From positions 1 through 64,000 of the forward strand of contig CAJTIM010000026.1 in NCBI GenBank assembly GCA_910576325.1: a stretch of DNA of 64,000 nucleotides, given 5' to 3'. The notes under the pieces are model-generated. The model ran no database searches and was not told where the DNA came from. It saw only the letters and a list, made by a program, of their open reading frames with translations. The DNA is from Clostridia bacterium (GTDB lineage Bacteria > Bacillota > Clostridia > Lachnospirales > Lachnospiraceae). Both the position numbers and the translations under genes were made by a program. Shown piece after piece: positions 7,674 through 16,768 of the stretch (the first letter of the stretch is position 1; every line of letters starts with the position of its first letter).

Positions 7674-9023
7674 TTAAAAGGGCATTCGAAAACGTCCCCT
7701 TTTACCAAAACCTTTGCCGCCCATCATGCCGGGCATCTGCTTCATCATCTTGCGCATCTGGTCAAACTGCTTTACTAGACGGTTGACCTCCGCAATGTCT
7801 ACTCCTGCACCTCTGGCAATACGATGCTTCCGGGAGGGATTCAAAATCTCCGGGTTGGTGCGCTCTTTTGGCGTCATGGAGAGGATAATGGCCTCAATCT
7901 GCGCCATCTTCTTCTCATCAATAGCATCCTCTAAGCCCTTTAACTGGCTTCCCATGCCGGGCATCATGGAGAGAATGCTCGTCAGGCCTCCCATCTTGCG
8001 CATCTGGTTCATACTTTCCAGATAATCGTCAAAGCCAAACTGGGCTTTTTTCAGCTTCTGGGTCATGGCCTTGGCCTTTTCCTCGTCCACGGATTCCTGG
8101 GCCTTTTCAATCAGGGTCAGTACATCGCCCATGCCTAAGATACGCGAGGCCATACGGTCAGGATAAAACTGCTCCAAATCGCTTAACTTTTCTCCCATAC
8201 CTACATAGAGGATCGGCTTTCCGGTTACGGCCTTAATGGACAGCGCGGCTCCGCCTCTGGTATCACCGTCTAATTTGGTGAGGATAACCCCGTCTATTCC
8301 AATCTTTTCGTCAAAGGTGCTTGCTACATTAACCGCATCTTGGCCGGTCATGGCATCTACGGTCAAAAGCGCCTGGTCTATCTCCAGATTAGCCGCTATC
8401 TCCTGGAGCTCTGCCATCATATCCTCATCTACATGGAGACGACCGGCAGTGTCCAGAATCAGTACGTTAAAGCCGTTCTTCCTGGCGTGCTCATAGGCGC
8501 CCTTGGCTATGTTCACCGGCTTTTGGTTTTCACCCATTGTAAAAACTTCTACGCCCTGCTTTTCTCCATTTACCTGAAGCTGCTTAATGGCAGCCGGACG
8601 GTAGACATCACAAGCCGCAAGTAAAGGTTTTTTGCCCTTGCTTTTGAGCTTCCCAGCAATCTTAGCTGCTGTGGTGGTTTTACCGGCGCCCTGGAGACCC
8701 ATCATCATAAGAACGGTTACGTCGCCGCCGCCTTTTAGTTTAAGTTCTGTGGTCTCGCTTCCCATGAGGTTAATCATCTCCTCATGAACGATCTTAATGA
8801 CCATCTGACCTGGCGTCAGACTGTTCATCACATCGGCTCCCACGGCCCGTCCTTCCACAGACTTGATGAACTGCTTTACCACCTTGAAGCTTACATCAGC
8901 TTCCAAAAGGGCCATCTTTACTTCCTTTAAAGCTGCCTTTACATCTGCCTCGGTGAGACGGCCTTTCCCCCGCAGGCTCTTGAATACATTTTGCAATTTA
9001 TCGGATAAACTTTCAAATGCCAT
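7674..9023 (-). CDS. ffh: Signal recognition particle GTPase Ffh
   Basis: Ffh binds signal sequences emerging from the ribosome and, with SRP RNA and FtsY, targets them to the membrane. The 449-residue protein has the N domain (1-90), the G domain with GLQGAGKTTTAAKIA, DTAGRLHVD and TKLDGDTRGG, and a methionine-rich M domain ending MRKMMKQMPGMMGGKG. The ATG follows directly after the ylxM stop with no spacer, implying translational coupling. Confidence 0.98.
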   Translation of the reverse strand: MAFESLSDKLQNVFKSLRGKGRLTEADVKAALKEVKMALLEADVSFKVVKQFIKSVEGRAVGADVMNSLTPGQMVIKIVHEEMINLMGSETTELKLKGGGDVTVLMMMGLQGAGKTTTAAKIAGKLKSKGKKPLLAACDVYRPAAIKQLQVNGEKQGVEVFTMGENQKPVNIAKGAYEHARKNGFNVLILDTAGRLHVDEDMMAELQEIAANLEIDQALLTVDAMTGQDAVNVASTFDEKIGIDGVILTKLDGDTRGGAALSIKAVTGKPILYVGMGEKLSDLEQFYPDRMASRILGMGDVLTLIEKAQESVDEEKAKAMTQKLKKAQFGFDDYLESMNQMRKMGGLTSILSMMPGMGSQLKGLEDAIDEKKMAQIEAIILSMTPKERTNPEILNPSRKHRIARGAGVDIAEVNRLVKQFDQMRKMMKQMPGMMGGKGFGKRGRFRMPF

Positions 9024-9356
9024 CTACAAATTCTCCAATATGTCCTGTAGCTGTCGGATAAGCTGTTCCCTATCCGGCTCTTCGGTATCCCTTAGAGAGC
9101 GCTCTATCTCCTCGATTCGGCCCTTAACAGTCAGAAACCGCTCTACCAGATGGAGCTTGGCTTCATATTCCTTAAGTATCCGGTTGCACCGCTTCACCAG
9201 ATCGTGAACGCCCTGACGGCTGATGCCGCATTCCCCGGCTATCTCGCTGAAAGAGTAATCATTGAGAACTACGTCCTCGTAAATCTGCTTTTGGTGCTCG
9301 GTCAGGAGCTCTCCGTAAAAATCGTACAGCAGTGTCTGCTCCAGAATTTTTTCCAT
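9024..9356 (-). CDS. ylxM: YlxM/p13-family SRP-associated DNA-binding-like protein
   Basis: This 110-residue protein has a helix-turn-helix of the sigma-70 region 4 type (YSFSEIAGECGISRQGVHDLVKRC) followed by a coiled coil. YlxM is invariably beside ffh in Firmicutes and modulates SRP GTPase activity in streptococci. The ATG at 9356 has an AGGTGA site eight bases away; the GTG three codons earlier is less likely. It heads the operon, directly behind the promoter at 9377-9405. Confidence 0.93.
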   Translation of the reverse strand: MEKILEQTLLYDFYGELLTEHQKQIYEDVVLNDYSFSEIAGECGISRQGVHDLVKRCNRILKEYEAKLHLVERFLTVKGRIEEIERSLRDTEEPDREQLIRQLQDILENL

Positions 9357-9376
9357 GCTTATCACCTGCCTGAATT

Positions 9377-9405
9377 ATCATACAAGAAAACAGGATGAGT
9401 GTCAA
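9377..9405 (-). promoter_or_regulatory. Promoter of the ylxM-ffh operon
   Basis: Consensus TTGACA and TATGAT on the minus strand with a 17-base spacer, 20 bases upstream of ylxM. An inverted GTCAAG...CTTGAC pair overlaps the -35 region. Confidence 0.85.
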
Positions 9406-9565
9406 GTGTTTTTTCTTGACAAAACATTATTTGAAATACTGTGCAAAAAATCACCCATTCAAAAATGGGCTGTCTCCTCCTGACCGCCCATTTCAAATAT
9501 CCGGTTTCCGGTAACCCTATATTTGCAGCCCCCGGATCTCTTCCACGGTCAGCCAGGGGATATAT

Positions 9566-9824
9566 TCATGAATCTCCTCTCAGCTCTCCTACTATCTGCT
9601 TATTTGCTTTGATGCTTACCTCCAATACGGAATCCGCAAGCTCCCTGTCAAATGCTTGTGTAAGGCTGTTTATCCTTTCCAGCAGTACCTTCATATCCTG
9701 CTTCTTCACCCCGCCGGATTAGGTTATACTCCTTCTCATAAATAAGATCATTTTTGTTTTCTTTCAGTTCCAGATTCATTGCCGCCACAAAACCGGGATA
9801 CCATTGTATTTTGGTATCGCTCAT
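9566..9824 (-). pseudogene. Gutted Rpn/PD-(D/E)XK nuclease family gene (N- and C-terminal ends only)
   Basis: The frame opens with MSDTKIQWYPGFVAAMNLEL and EKEYNL, the conserved start of a large Lachnospiraceae family often mis-named transposase or 3-isopropylmalate dehydrogenase. After about 37 residues it jumps, with a frame change, into what reads in the next frame as KKQDMKVLLERINSLTQAFD and RELADSVLEVSIKAN, a typical C-terminal part. A third frame then gives YIPWLTVEEIRGLQI. The middle, including the PD-(D/E)XK catalytic core, is missing. The flanking spacers (9406-9565 and 9825-10034) hold nothing else I can recognise. Confidence 0.75.
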
Positions 9825-10034
9825 TCCTCCGTCCTTTCTATCATTATAGCACATCTTCTTTGTTTTACAACTATTGTCAGACATCGATTTTCCCAACAGA
9901 TATCTCCATGTAATGTAACGCACTTTTTATCATCTGCATTATCACTACTTTCATTATAGAAGCTCTCTCTGCCCCTTTACAAACTATTCCAAAATACAAA
10001 ATACGTCATATTATCCACATAAATCTTTCCTGCC

Positions 10035-10068
10035 AATAAAAGAGCACCCATGCTCCCACGGATGCTCT
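10035..10068 (-). terminator. Terminator after the truncated GH1 gene
   Basis: A nine-base-pair stem (AGAGCATCC against GGGTGCTCT on the minus strand) is followed by TTTTATT, 16 bases past the stop codon. Confidence 0.75.
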
Positions 10069-10083
10069 GTTCCCGGTTCTTTT

Positions 10084-11190
<1,107 letters not shown>

Positions 11191-11203
11191 TTAATTTTAT
11201 ACT

Positions 11204-11222
11204 TAATTAAATAGTTTAATTA
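11204..11222. promoter_or_regulatory. Operator-like perfect palindrome upstream of the GH1 remnant
   Basis: TAATTAAA, TAG, TTTAATTA is a perfect 8-3-8 inverted repeat just upstream of the truncated GH1 gene and downstream of the ROK regulator. AT-rich palindromes with TTTAA half-sites are typical of NagC/XylR-type (ROK) operators. Binding is inferred. Confidence 0.45.
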
Positions 11223-11331
11223 TGTATATAATGATATTCCATGCCGCTACATTTGTCAATGAGTTTTCGATAGAAATTTTCTTTTCGGCAAAATAGCAAA
11301 ATTCACCTGTCCGTTTTTGGTAAATAAGCAC

Positions 11332-11359
11332 AAAAAAAGAGACTCCTTTCGGAATCTCT
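11332..11359 (-). terminator. Terminator of the ROK regulator gene
   Basis: Stem GAGATTCC, loop GAAA, GGAGTCTC, followed by seven T on the minus strand. It is a textbook intrinsic terminator 19 bases past the stop codon. Confidence 0.93.
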
Positions 11360-11377
11360 AAGTTTGTAAGACGCTCA

Positions 11378-12505
11378 TTACACTTGTTCTACAAATAATT
11401 CTATCACCTGCAAAGCCGCCCCAAGAGCTGCGGCTCCAACCTTGTGATTGCATACTCTGACAAAGCTTCCGTCCTCGGAAAAGGTATTTCGCTTTGATAC
11501 GGTTTCTCGTATCTCTTCCATGTAAGGCTCCAGACAGCTTCCTACGTATCCTCCCAGAACAACGTCACAGTCCAGAACCATGTGAATATTATTGATTGCA
11601 ATTGCAAGATATTTTTTATATTCCTCCCAGGCCCGCACCAGATCCTCTTTTTTCTCCTTCAGCCCGGAAAAAAAGCTTTCCAGCTTTTTGTCTGTCAGAT
11701 CTGACAGGCGCTTTGCCGCACAGTAGGCATCCAGGCAGCCTGCTTTTTTGCAGTAGCAGAGAAGACCGTCCGGCACTATGGTCATATGGCCCACCTCGCC
11801 GCAGCGGTATCCCTTTCCCTGCATCAGCCGTCCGTCATGGTACAAGGCCCCTCCTACGGTATTGCTGAGAGACAAATAGAAAAACGGCTCTTTGGCATCG
11901 GAGTGAATCCCCTCCGCATAGGCGCCTGCGTTTGCATCATTGAGAAAATAACAGGGGTAGGAAAAGCAGTCTGCTACTTCTGCAAAGGGAAGAGATGTAA
12001 CGCCCAGGGCATGGGAATTGGCAATCTCCTTATTCTGCAGATCCACAATTCCCGGAAATGAAATACCTATTCCAAGAATACGCTCCCTCTCTTCCCCGCT
12101 GGCCTCGATAAATGCCTGCAGCTTTTCACTTACCTCCTGAAAATACTCCCTGCCTGGCCTGTATGGATAGGGTATCCTCTCATATTTCAGAATATCGCCG
12201 GCCAGATTGGTAAGGATCATTCCTATATGGTTCTGGGTAATATCAATCCCGGCTGCAAGACGGTATCCCACAACGGCTGACAGCGCCTTTGCCCGTCTGC
12301 CTCCGGTGGATTGCAATTCCCCCGTTTCTTTGACAAGACCAAGCTCTATTAGCTCCTTTGTGTTCTGTGTTACGGTGGGAAGACTGAGCTTCAGGGCATA
12401 GGAGATATCCGGGTTTGAGATGGTTCCGCATCTGCGGATATAGCGGTAAATGTGATTTCGGTTCTTTCGCTTAACCTCCATATTTGTTATCTTTGTTCGT
12501 TCCAT
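11378..12505 (-). CDS. ROK-family (NagC/XylR-type) transcriptional regulator
   Basis: This 375-residue protein has an N-terminal winged helix (residues 15-70, NPDISYALKLSLPTVTQNTKELIELGLV) and a C-terminal ROK sugar-kinase-like domain. The latter shows GIDITQNHIGMIL, GIGISFPGIVD and the zinc-binding ROK signature CGEVGHMTIVPDG with CYCKKAGCLDAYC. Such proteins repress sugar-use genes and are released by a sugar or sugar phosphate. The truncated GH1 gene downstream is the likely former target. It is monocistronic, with its own promoter and a palindrome between promoter and start. Confidence 0.9.
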   Translation of the reverse strand: MERTKITNMEVKRKNRNHIYRYIRRCGTISNPDISYALKLSLPTVTQNTKELIELGLVKETGELQSTGGRRAKALSAVVGYRLAAGIDITQNHIGMILTNLAGDILKYERIPYPYRPGREYFQEVSEKLQAFIEASGEERERILGIGISFPGIVDLQNKEIANSHALGVTSLPFAEVADCFSYPCYFLNDANAGAYAEGIHSDAKEPFFYLSLSNTVGGALYHDGRLMQGKGYRCGEVGHMTIVPDGLLCYCKKAGCLDAYCAAKRLSDLTDKKLESFFSGLKEKKEDLVRAWEEYKKYLAIAINNIHMVLDCDVVLGGYVGSCLEPYMEEIRETVSKRNTFSEDGSFVRVCNHKVGAAALGAALQVIELFVEQV

Positions 12506-12520
12506 AGATTCTCCAATTAG

Positions 12521-12533
12521 ACTTTATTAAAGT
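12521..12533. promoter_or_regulatory. Palindrome between ROK promoter and start codon
   Basis: ACTTTATTAAAGT, a perfect 6-1-6 inverted repeat about 10 bases downstream of the -10 box, is well placed for autorepression by the ROK protein. Confidence 0.5.
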
Positions 12534-12542
12534 GTTTTCTTT

Positions 12543-12571
12543 ACTATAGCACGCTCTTTTTTAAATTGCAA
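12543..12571 (-). promoter_or_regulatory. Promoter of the ROK regulator gene
   Basis: TTGCAA and TATAGT on the minus strand with a 17-base spacer, 38 bases upstream of the start codon. Confidence 0.7.
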
Positions 12572-12600
12572 GATAACATCAAAAAGAAGCTGTTGCGGAA

Positions 12601-13692
12601 TCAATCGAGATACTTCAATCCCTCAATTCCACGAATCCCAAGCCCCGGCTCCTGAGACACAGTAATATTCTTTTCCTCAAACACAGATCCGCCCAAAATC
12701 GGGTCTTCGCTGCAGAGCACCGGCCCATCCAGGTCAATCTTCGTAATAATATTCTTGGCACAGGCAAGGTGAACCGCCGCATTCACGCTGATCTTAGCCT
12801 CCAGCATACAGCCAATCATACACTCCACACCGTAAAGCTCCGCTGCCGTGGCAATCTTAAGCGCGTTGTAAAGTCCTCCGCATTTCATCAGCTTAATATT
12901 AATAAGGTCCGCCGCTCCCATCTGCATAATCTTCACCGCATCCTCGGGAGAAAATACGCTCTCGTCCGCCAGAACCGGCACATAGGAACGCTCGGTTACA
13001 AACTTTAAGCCCTCAAAATCATGAGCCGGCACCGGCTGCTCCACCAGCTCAATCCCCAGACCCTTTTCCTGCATCTGATTCAGAAGCCGTACCGCCTGCT
13101 TTGGGCTCCATGCCTGATTCGCATCTATGCGGATCTGCCGATCCGGTCCGGCCGCCTCACGCACGGCTGTCAGACGGGCCAGATCCAGATCCGGATTCAT
13201 ACCCACCTTCACCTTCAGCGTATCATAACCGCGCTCCACCGCATTTTTCGTATCCTCCGCCATAACCTCCGGATCATTCACACTAATTGTAATATCCGTC
13301 ACAATTTTTTTACGGCTTCCGCCGAAGAGCTTGTAGACAGGAAGCTTGTAGAGCTGGCCGTACAGATCGTACAGCGCCATATCAACTGCGGCCTTTGCGC
13401 TTGTATTCTTTACGATACAGCCGTTTACTGCCTGAATCAGCTCTTCAAAATCATCCACATCCCTGCCAACAATGGTTTTGATCAGGTGATCCTTAAGAGC
13501 GCCGATAATAGCCCCCGTAGTATCTCCGGTGATAGCTCCGGTAGGCGGCGCCTCTCCATAACCTACCTGTCCCGAATCCGTGTGAATCTCAACAATAATA
13601 TCCTCCACACTTGACACGGAACGCAAAGCCGTCTTAAATGGCACCCGCAGAGGCACCGACAAAATTCCCAGTCTCACTTCTGTAATCTTCAT
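12601..13692 (-). CDS. Dipeptide epimerase (L-Ala-D/L-Glu epimerase-like, enolase superfamily)
   Basis: This enolase-superfamily enzyme of the muconate-lactonising subgroup (363 residues) has the catalytic lysine pair region LKVKVG (about residue 160), metal ligands in DANQAW, EQPV and ADES, and the second-face lysine in NIKLMKCGG. The late DLDGP is typical of dipeptide epimerases. Such enzymes convert L-Ala-D-Glu from cell-wall peptides to L-Ala-L-Glu. It lies 20 bases after a transglutaminase-like gene. The exact dipeptide specificity cannot be read by eye. Confidence 0.85.
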   Translation of the reverse strand: MKITEVRLGILSVPLRVPFKTALRSVSSVEDIIVEIHTDSGQVGYGEAPPTGAITGDTTGAIIGALKDHLIKTIVGRDVDDFEELIQAVNGCIVKNTSAKAAVDMALYDLYGQLYKLPVYKLFGGSRKKIVTDITISVNDPEVMAEDTKNAVERGYDTLKVKVGMNPDLDLARLTAVREAAGPDRQIRIDANQAWSPKQAVRLLNQMQEKGLGIELVEQPVPAHDFEGLKFVTERSYVPVLADESVFSPEDAVKIMQMGAADLINIKLMKCGGLYNALKIATAAELYGVECMIGCMLEAKISVNAAVHLACAKNIITKIDLDGPVLCSEDPILGGSVFEEKNITVSQEPGLGIRGIEGLKYLD

Positions 13693-13712
13693 AGCTATAC
13701 TCCTTTTTTATA

Positions 13713-15125
13713 TTATTTTTCCTGTCCCAGCTCCGTACACTCCAAAACCTCTTTGCTGCGCTCAAACTCTCCATACCGAAGCCCCCGCTTGGCCGTCTCC
13801 ATCTCCCCGAGCTGATTGTCATAAGGGTCTGTCCGCCAGTGCTCTTTCTCTATGGTAAACGGCGCCTGAAAGCCATTGTTCGCCGCCATCCGGTATGCAT
13901 CCAAATTTCCGAAATAGAACTTCCGGCGCTCCTCATTCTCCGCCCGCACCGCCGCAATACCATAGGACGGGTCCGCATACAGCCACCCGTAAGGCTCCGC
14001 ATAAAACCGCACCCAATCATGTGCTCCGCAGAAATCCGGCTCCGCCGTAAGACCGCTCTGCCAGCAGGCCGGAATCCCCGCGCACCGGCAAAGCGTTAAA
14101 AAGAGCAGGGCAAACACACCGCAGTCCCCCGTAAAATTCCGCGCACAGGATTCCGCAATCTGCTCCAGTCCAAAATAAGCCGGCATAAAGGTGTACTTCA
14201 TCCGCAGGGTTATAAAATCATAAAACCGGCGCGCCTTTTCCAGAGGTCCGCAGGCTCCCTTTGCAAGCTCCGCCGCCAGCTCCTTAATATAAGGCGTAAA
14301 CAGAATATGAGGCGCCTCCTCACCCGTAAAAAACTCCGGCTGCGCACAGGTAAGGGAAATCCCTTCCTCCTGCATCCCGTCCACATCGTGATAACGGGCC
14401 GTATGCACATAGGAATACTCCACACAGAACTCCCGGTTCTCCTCCAAATACGTCTCCCAGCAAATGGTTCTCTGAAGCGCATCCTCCGGCGCAATCCTTC
14501 CGCCCTCCGGAAATACCTTCTCAATCACAATCTCACTCTGCTGTTCACAGGCCGCCGGAACAGGCAGATGGGCACGCACAAACATCCCCGGCCTGAAAAT
14601 CTCATCCTTCATACGCACGGAAGCCCGAATACGGATACGGTTGCTCATGCTCCCTCTCTCCCGCATCAGACGGGCGCTGCGATCCAGCCGGCCTTCTCCC
14701 GCCGATCCCTTTCCTGCACTCTCCACTCCCGGAAGCCGTACCCCGGCCCGAACTCCGAAGGCCGGCTCTGACTTGCACATGCTTTGGAAAAATCGATTAA
14801 AAAAGCGCCTCTCCCCATTCACATAAATCCAGCCGATCTTTCCGGCATCCACACGCTCCTCAAATTCCTCCTCCGAGAAATCGGAAATATGCTCCCGAAC
14901 CACGGCCAGAGCCTCCCCCTTTGTGAAGGGATAATCTTCCGTTCTGCGCAGAATCATTTCCCGCTGCGCCGTAAGGCAGCAGCGCAACGCCTCCGGTACG
15001 GTGTCCGTCTTAAGCCGCCTGTCAATCAGCCTTACGGCTCCTTCCAAATCTCCGGCAAGCTTCCGCTGCAGAATATCATCCGGCAGTCCTACATGGAGAT
15101 AACGAAAGCATTCATTCATATGCAT
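13713..15125 (-). CDS. Transglutaminase-like cysteine protease-fold protein
   Basis: This 470-residue cytoplasmic-looking protein has no signal peptide. The C-terminal half carries a transglutaminase-like core: Cys335 in GDCGVFALLF, His369 in GAHDWVRF, Asp385 in YADPSYG. This is a complete catalytic triad. The N-terminal ~140 residues are helical, and a middle beta-rich part (about 155-290) resembles the domain before many bacterial transglutaminase cores. Such enzymes may be peptidases or amide hydrolases. Pairing with a dipeptide epimerase suggests peptide or murein-fragment processing, which is inference. Confidence 0.8.
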   Translation of the reverse strand: MHMNECFRYLHVGLPDDILQRKLAGDLEGAVRLIDRRLKTDTVPEALRCCLTAQREMILRRTEDYPFTKGEALAVVREHISDFSEEEFEERVDAGKIGWIYVNGERRFFNRFFQSMCKSEPAFGVRAGVRLPGVESAGKGSAGEGRLDRSARLMRERGSMSNRIRIRASVRMKDEIFRPGMFVRAHLPVPAACEQQSEIVIEKVFPEGGRIAPEDALQRTICWETYLEENREFCVEYSYVHTARYHDVDGMQEEGISLTCAQPEFFTGEEAPHILFTPYIKELAAELAKGACGPLEKARRFYDFITLRMKYTFMPAYFGLEQIAESCARNFTGDCGVFALLFLTLCRCAGIPACWQSGLTAEPDFCGAHDWVRFYAEPYGWLYADPSYGIAAVRAENEERRKFYFGNLDAYRMAANNGFQAPFTIEKEHWRTDPYDNQLGEMETAKRGLRYGEFERSKEVLECTELGQEK

Positions 15126-15165
15126 ATTTTCCTCCTAACTGAATCGCTGCGCGATGGCACTAAAG

Positions 15166-15258
15166 GGTAAAGTCACTTCGGCACACCTGTAATGAGAGAA
15201 ACTTTTATTCGAAAGGGCACTCATAAAAGTTCCTCTCGTGCGCCTTTGCGACTTTACC
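15166..15258 (-). repeat. 93-base nested palindrome upstream of the transglutaminase gene
   Basis: The outer arms GGTAAAGTC (15166-15174) and GACTTTACC (15250-15258) enclose inner arms GAGAGAAACTTTTAT (15194-15208) and ATAAAAGTTCCTCTC (15223-15237). The result is a two-storey stem. It lies between a terminator and the gene start, so it should be in the 5' leader. It could be a structured leader RNA or a miniature palindromic repeat element; one copy in the window cannot decide. Confidence 0.7.
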
Positions 15259-15284
15259 GGTCGGCAGAAGGCAGAAATATCCGT

Positions 15285-15330
15285 ATAAAACATTGGTTCT
15301 CCGCCCACCTTCTCAAGGACGAAGAACCAA
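15285..15330 (-). terminator. Terminator of the DUF819 gene
   Basis: On the minus strand TTGGTTCTTCGTCC pairs with GGGCGGAGAACCAA over 14 base pairs including G-U pairs, with a 10-base loop. TGTTTTAT follows. It is about 75 bases past the DUF819 stop. Confidence 0.75.
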
Positions 15331-15402
15331 CGATATCCTATCCTGTCTGAATTTCAGCCGGGAACATGCCGCTTTGTGATAACTGCTGCGCTTTCCCCTT
15401 AG

Positions 15403-16587
15403 CTAAATAAACATCTGCATCAAATACCCCATAGCCAGACCGCAGAAATTGCCGACGGCCGCTCCCAGAACTCCCATCAATACACCAATGCCGGCATAGG
15501 AGGGGTTGTAAGCGGATGCCACGATGGGCGCCGAAGCGCTTCCTCCGATATTCGCCAGGGATGCGGTGGAAACCATACAGCAGTCCCAGTGGAACAGCTT
15601 GGAAAGAAGATACATAATTCCAATGTGGATAATCATAACCACAAGACCGGCCACGATCCACAGAGGCGCGCTCACCAAGTCCACCAGCGTTGCCGTAGAT
15701 GCCAGCAGGGAAACAACTGCGTACAAATAAATATTGGACAGCTCTTCCACGGCCGGAAGCTTTCCGAGAGGACTTAAAGCGCAAATCAAACCAAGGATCG
15801 TCACAAATACGGTGGTCAGAGTTCCCTTGTCAAACATGGCAAGGCCCACTTCCTTAAGAGCCGTATTGCCGGCCGCACCGACCGTCTGCGCAATGGCGGA
15901 AACCATCAAAGACAGACCAATCAGGAAAATCCAGTCGCTTGCCGTTGCTCTCTTCTTCTCCTTCTCAATCTCAGCATTGGCCGCATCCGCAACCTCCTGA
16001 AGCTTGGAAGTATCCGCCTTCACGGACTTGTCCCACTTGCCTGCGTAGCGAACCATAATCAGCAGCAGGGCAATCCATACGGAATAGTAAACCGTATCTA
16101 CTGCCAGTGCACAGCCGTATGCGCCTGCATCAATGGTAAATGCCGCCTCCATAGCCGCCATATTCGCCGAACCGCCGATCCAGGATGCACACAGAGCCGC
16201 CATAGCGCCCCAGATAGTTTCGCCGCCTCCCAGCGCGCCCTTGAATACCAGGAACGCAATAAAGAATCCAAGCATAATGGAAACGGCGCCTCCCATAAAG
16301 ATCGCCACCATCCGTCCGCCCAGCTTGGCCAGCTTCCGGATATCGCAGCGCAGCAGCATAACGAAAATCATCGCATACAAAAGATTGTTCTTCAGCACGC
16401 CGAAGGCTGCGGAACACCCTTCCGAATCAAACATTCCGATGGTGCAGAACAGCATATTCAGCACATAGATCCATACAAGCGGCGGAACGTAATTGAACAC
16501 CTTCCACTTGGTATACTTCTCCGCGGCAAGCAGAATACCTGCCAGGAACATCAAAAACGCTATGTAGGTAAAACCGTTTGTAATCAT
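15403..16587 (-). CDS. DUF819 family integral membrane protein, probable transporter
   Basis: This hydrophobic protein of 394 residues has about ten membrane segments and the conserved DUF819 glycine-rich stretches WIGGSANMAA and ASLANIGGSASAP. The family resembles YjcL and sodium-dependent carriers, but no substrate is established. A cytoplasmic charged loop (KADTSKLQEVADAANAEIEKEKKR) sits mid-protein. The start at 16587 has a GGGAG site; the longer upstream frame would begin inside the promoter. Its neighbours, a dipeptide epimerase and transglutaminase, suggest peptide or amino-acid transport, by inference. Confidence 0.85.
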   Translation of the reverse strand: MITNGFTYIAFLMFLAGILLAAEKYTKWKVFNYVPPLVWIYVLNMLFCTIGMFDSEGCSAAFGVLKNNLLYAMIFVMLLRCDIRKLAKLGGRMVAIFMGGAVSIMLGFFIAFLVFKGALGGGETIWGAMAALCASWIGGSANMAAMEAAFTIDAGAYGCALAVDTVYYSVWIALLLIMVRYAGKWDKSVKADTSKLQEVADAANAEIEKEKKRATASDWIFLIGLSLMVSAIAQTVGAAGNTALKEVGLAMFDKGTLTTVFVTILGLICALSPLGKLPAVEELSNIYLYAVVSLLASTATLVDLVSAPLWIVAGLVVMIIHIGIMYLLSKLFHWDCCMVSTASLANIGGSASAPIVASAYNPSYAGIGVLMGVLGAAVGNFCGLAMGYLMQMFI

Positions 16588-16649
16588 AACTCCACTCCCT
16601 TCATCTTGCAAAATGCACATAAATTTTTGTAAAACAAGCAACACATTGG

Positions 16650-16684
16650 TATAATTATACAACACAGCAATACCATGTGTCAAG
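16650..16684 (-). promoter_or_regulatory. Promoter of the DUF819 gene with overlapping palindrome
   Basis: TTGACA and TATAAT (minus) with an 18-base spacer. The -10 box lies inside the perfect palindrome GTATAATTATAC (16650-16661), itself part of TTGTATAATTATACCAA. This is an operator-like arrangement of the GntR type. The word TTGTATA also occurs twice at the promoter of the large TRAP operon. Confidence 0.7.
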
Positions 16685-16768
16685 AAGAGATCGAAAAGCT
16701 TTCCGGAAACTTACAAAAATTGGCTCCCTGCCAGACAGAGGAGTAATTGCCGCAGAAGTAACAAACAG

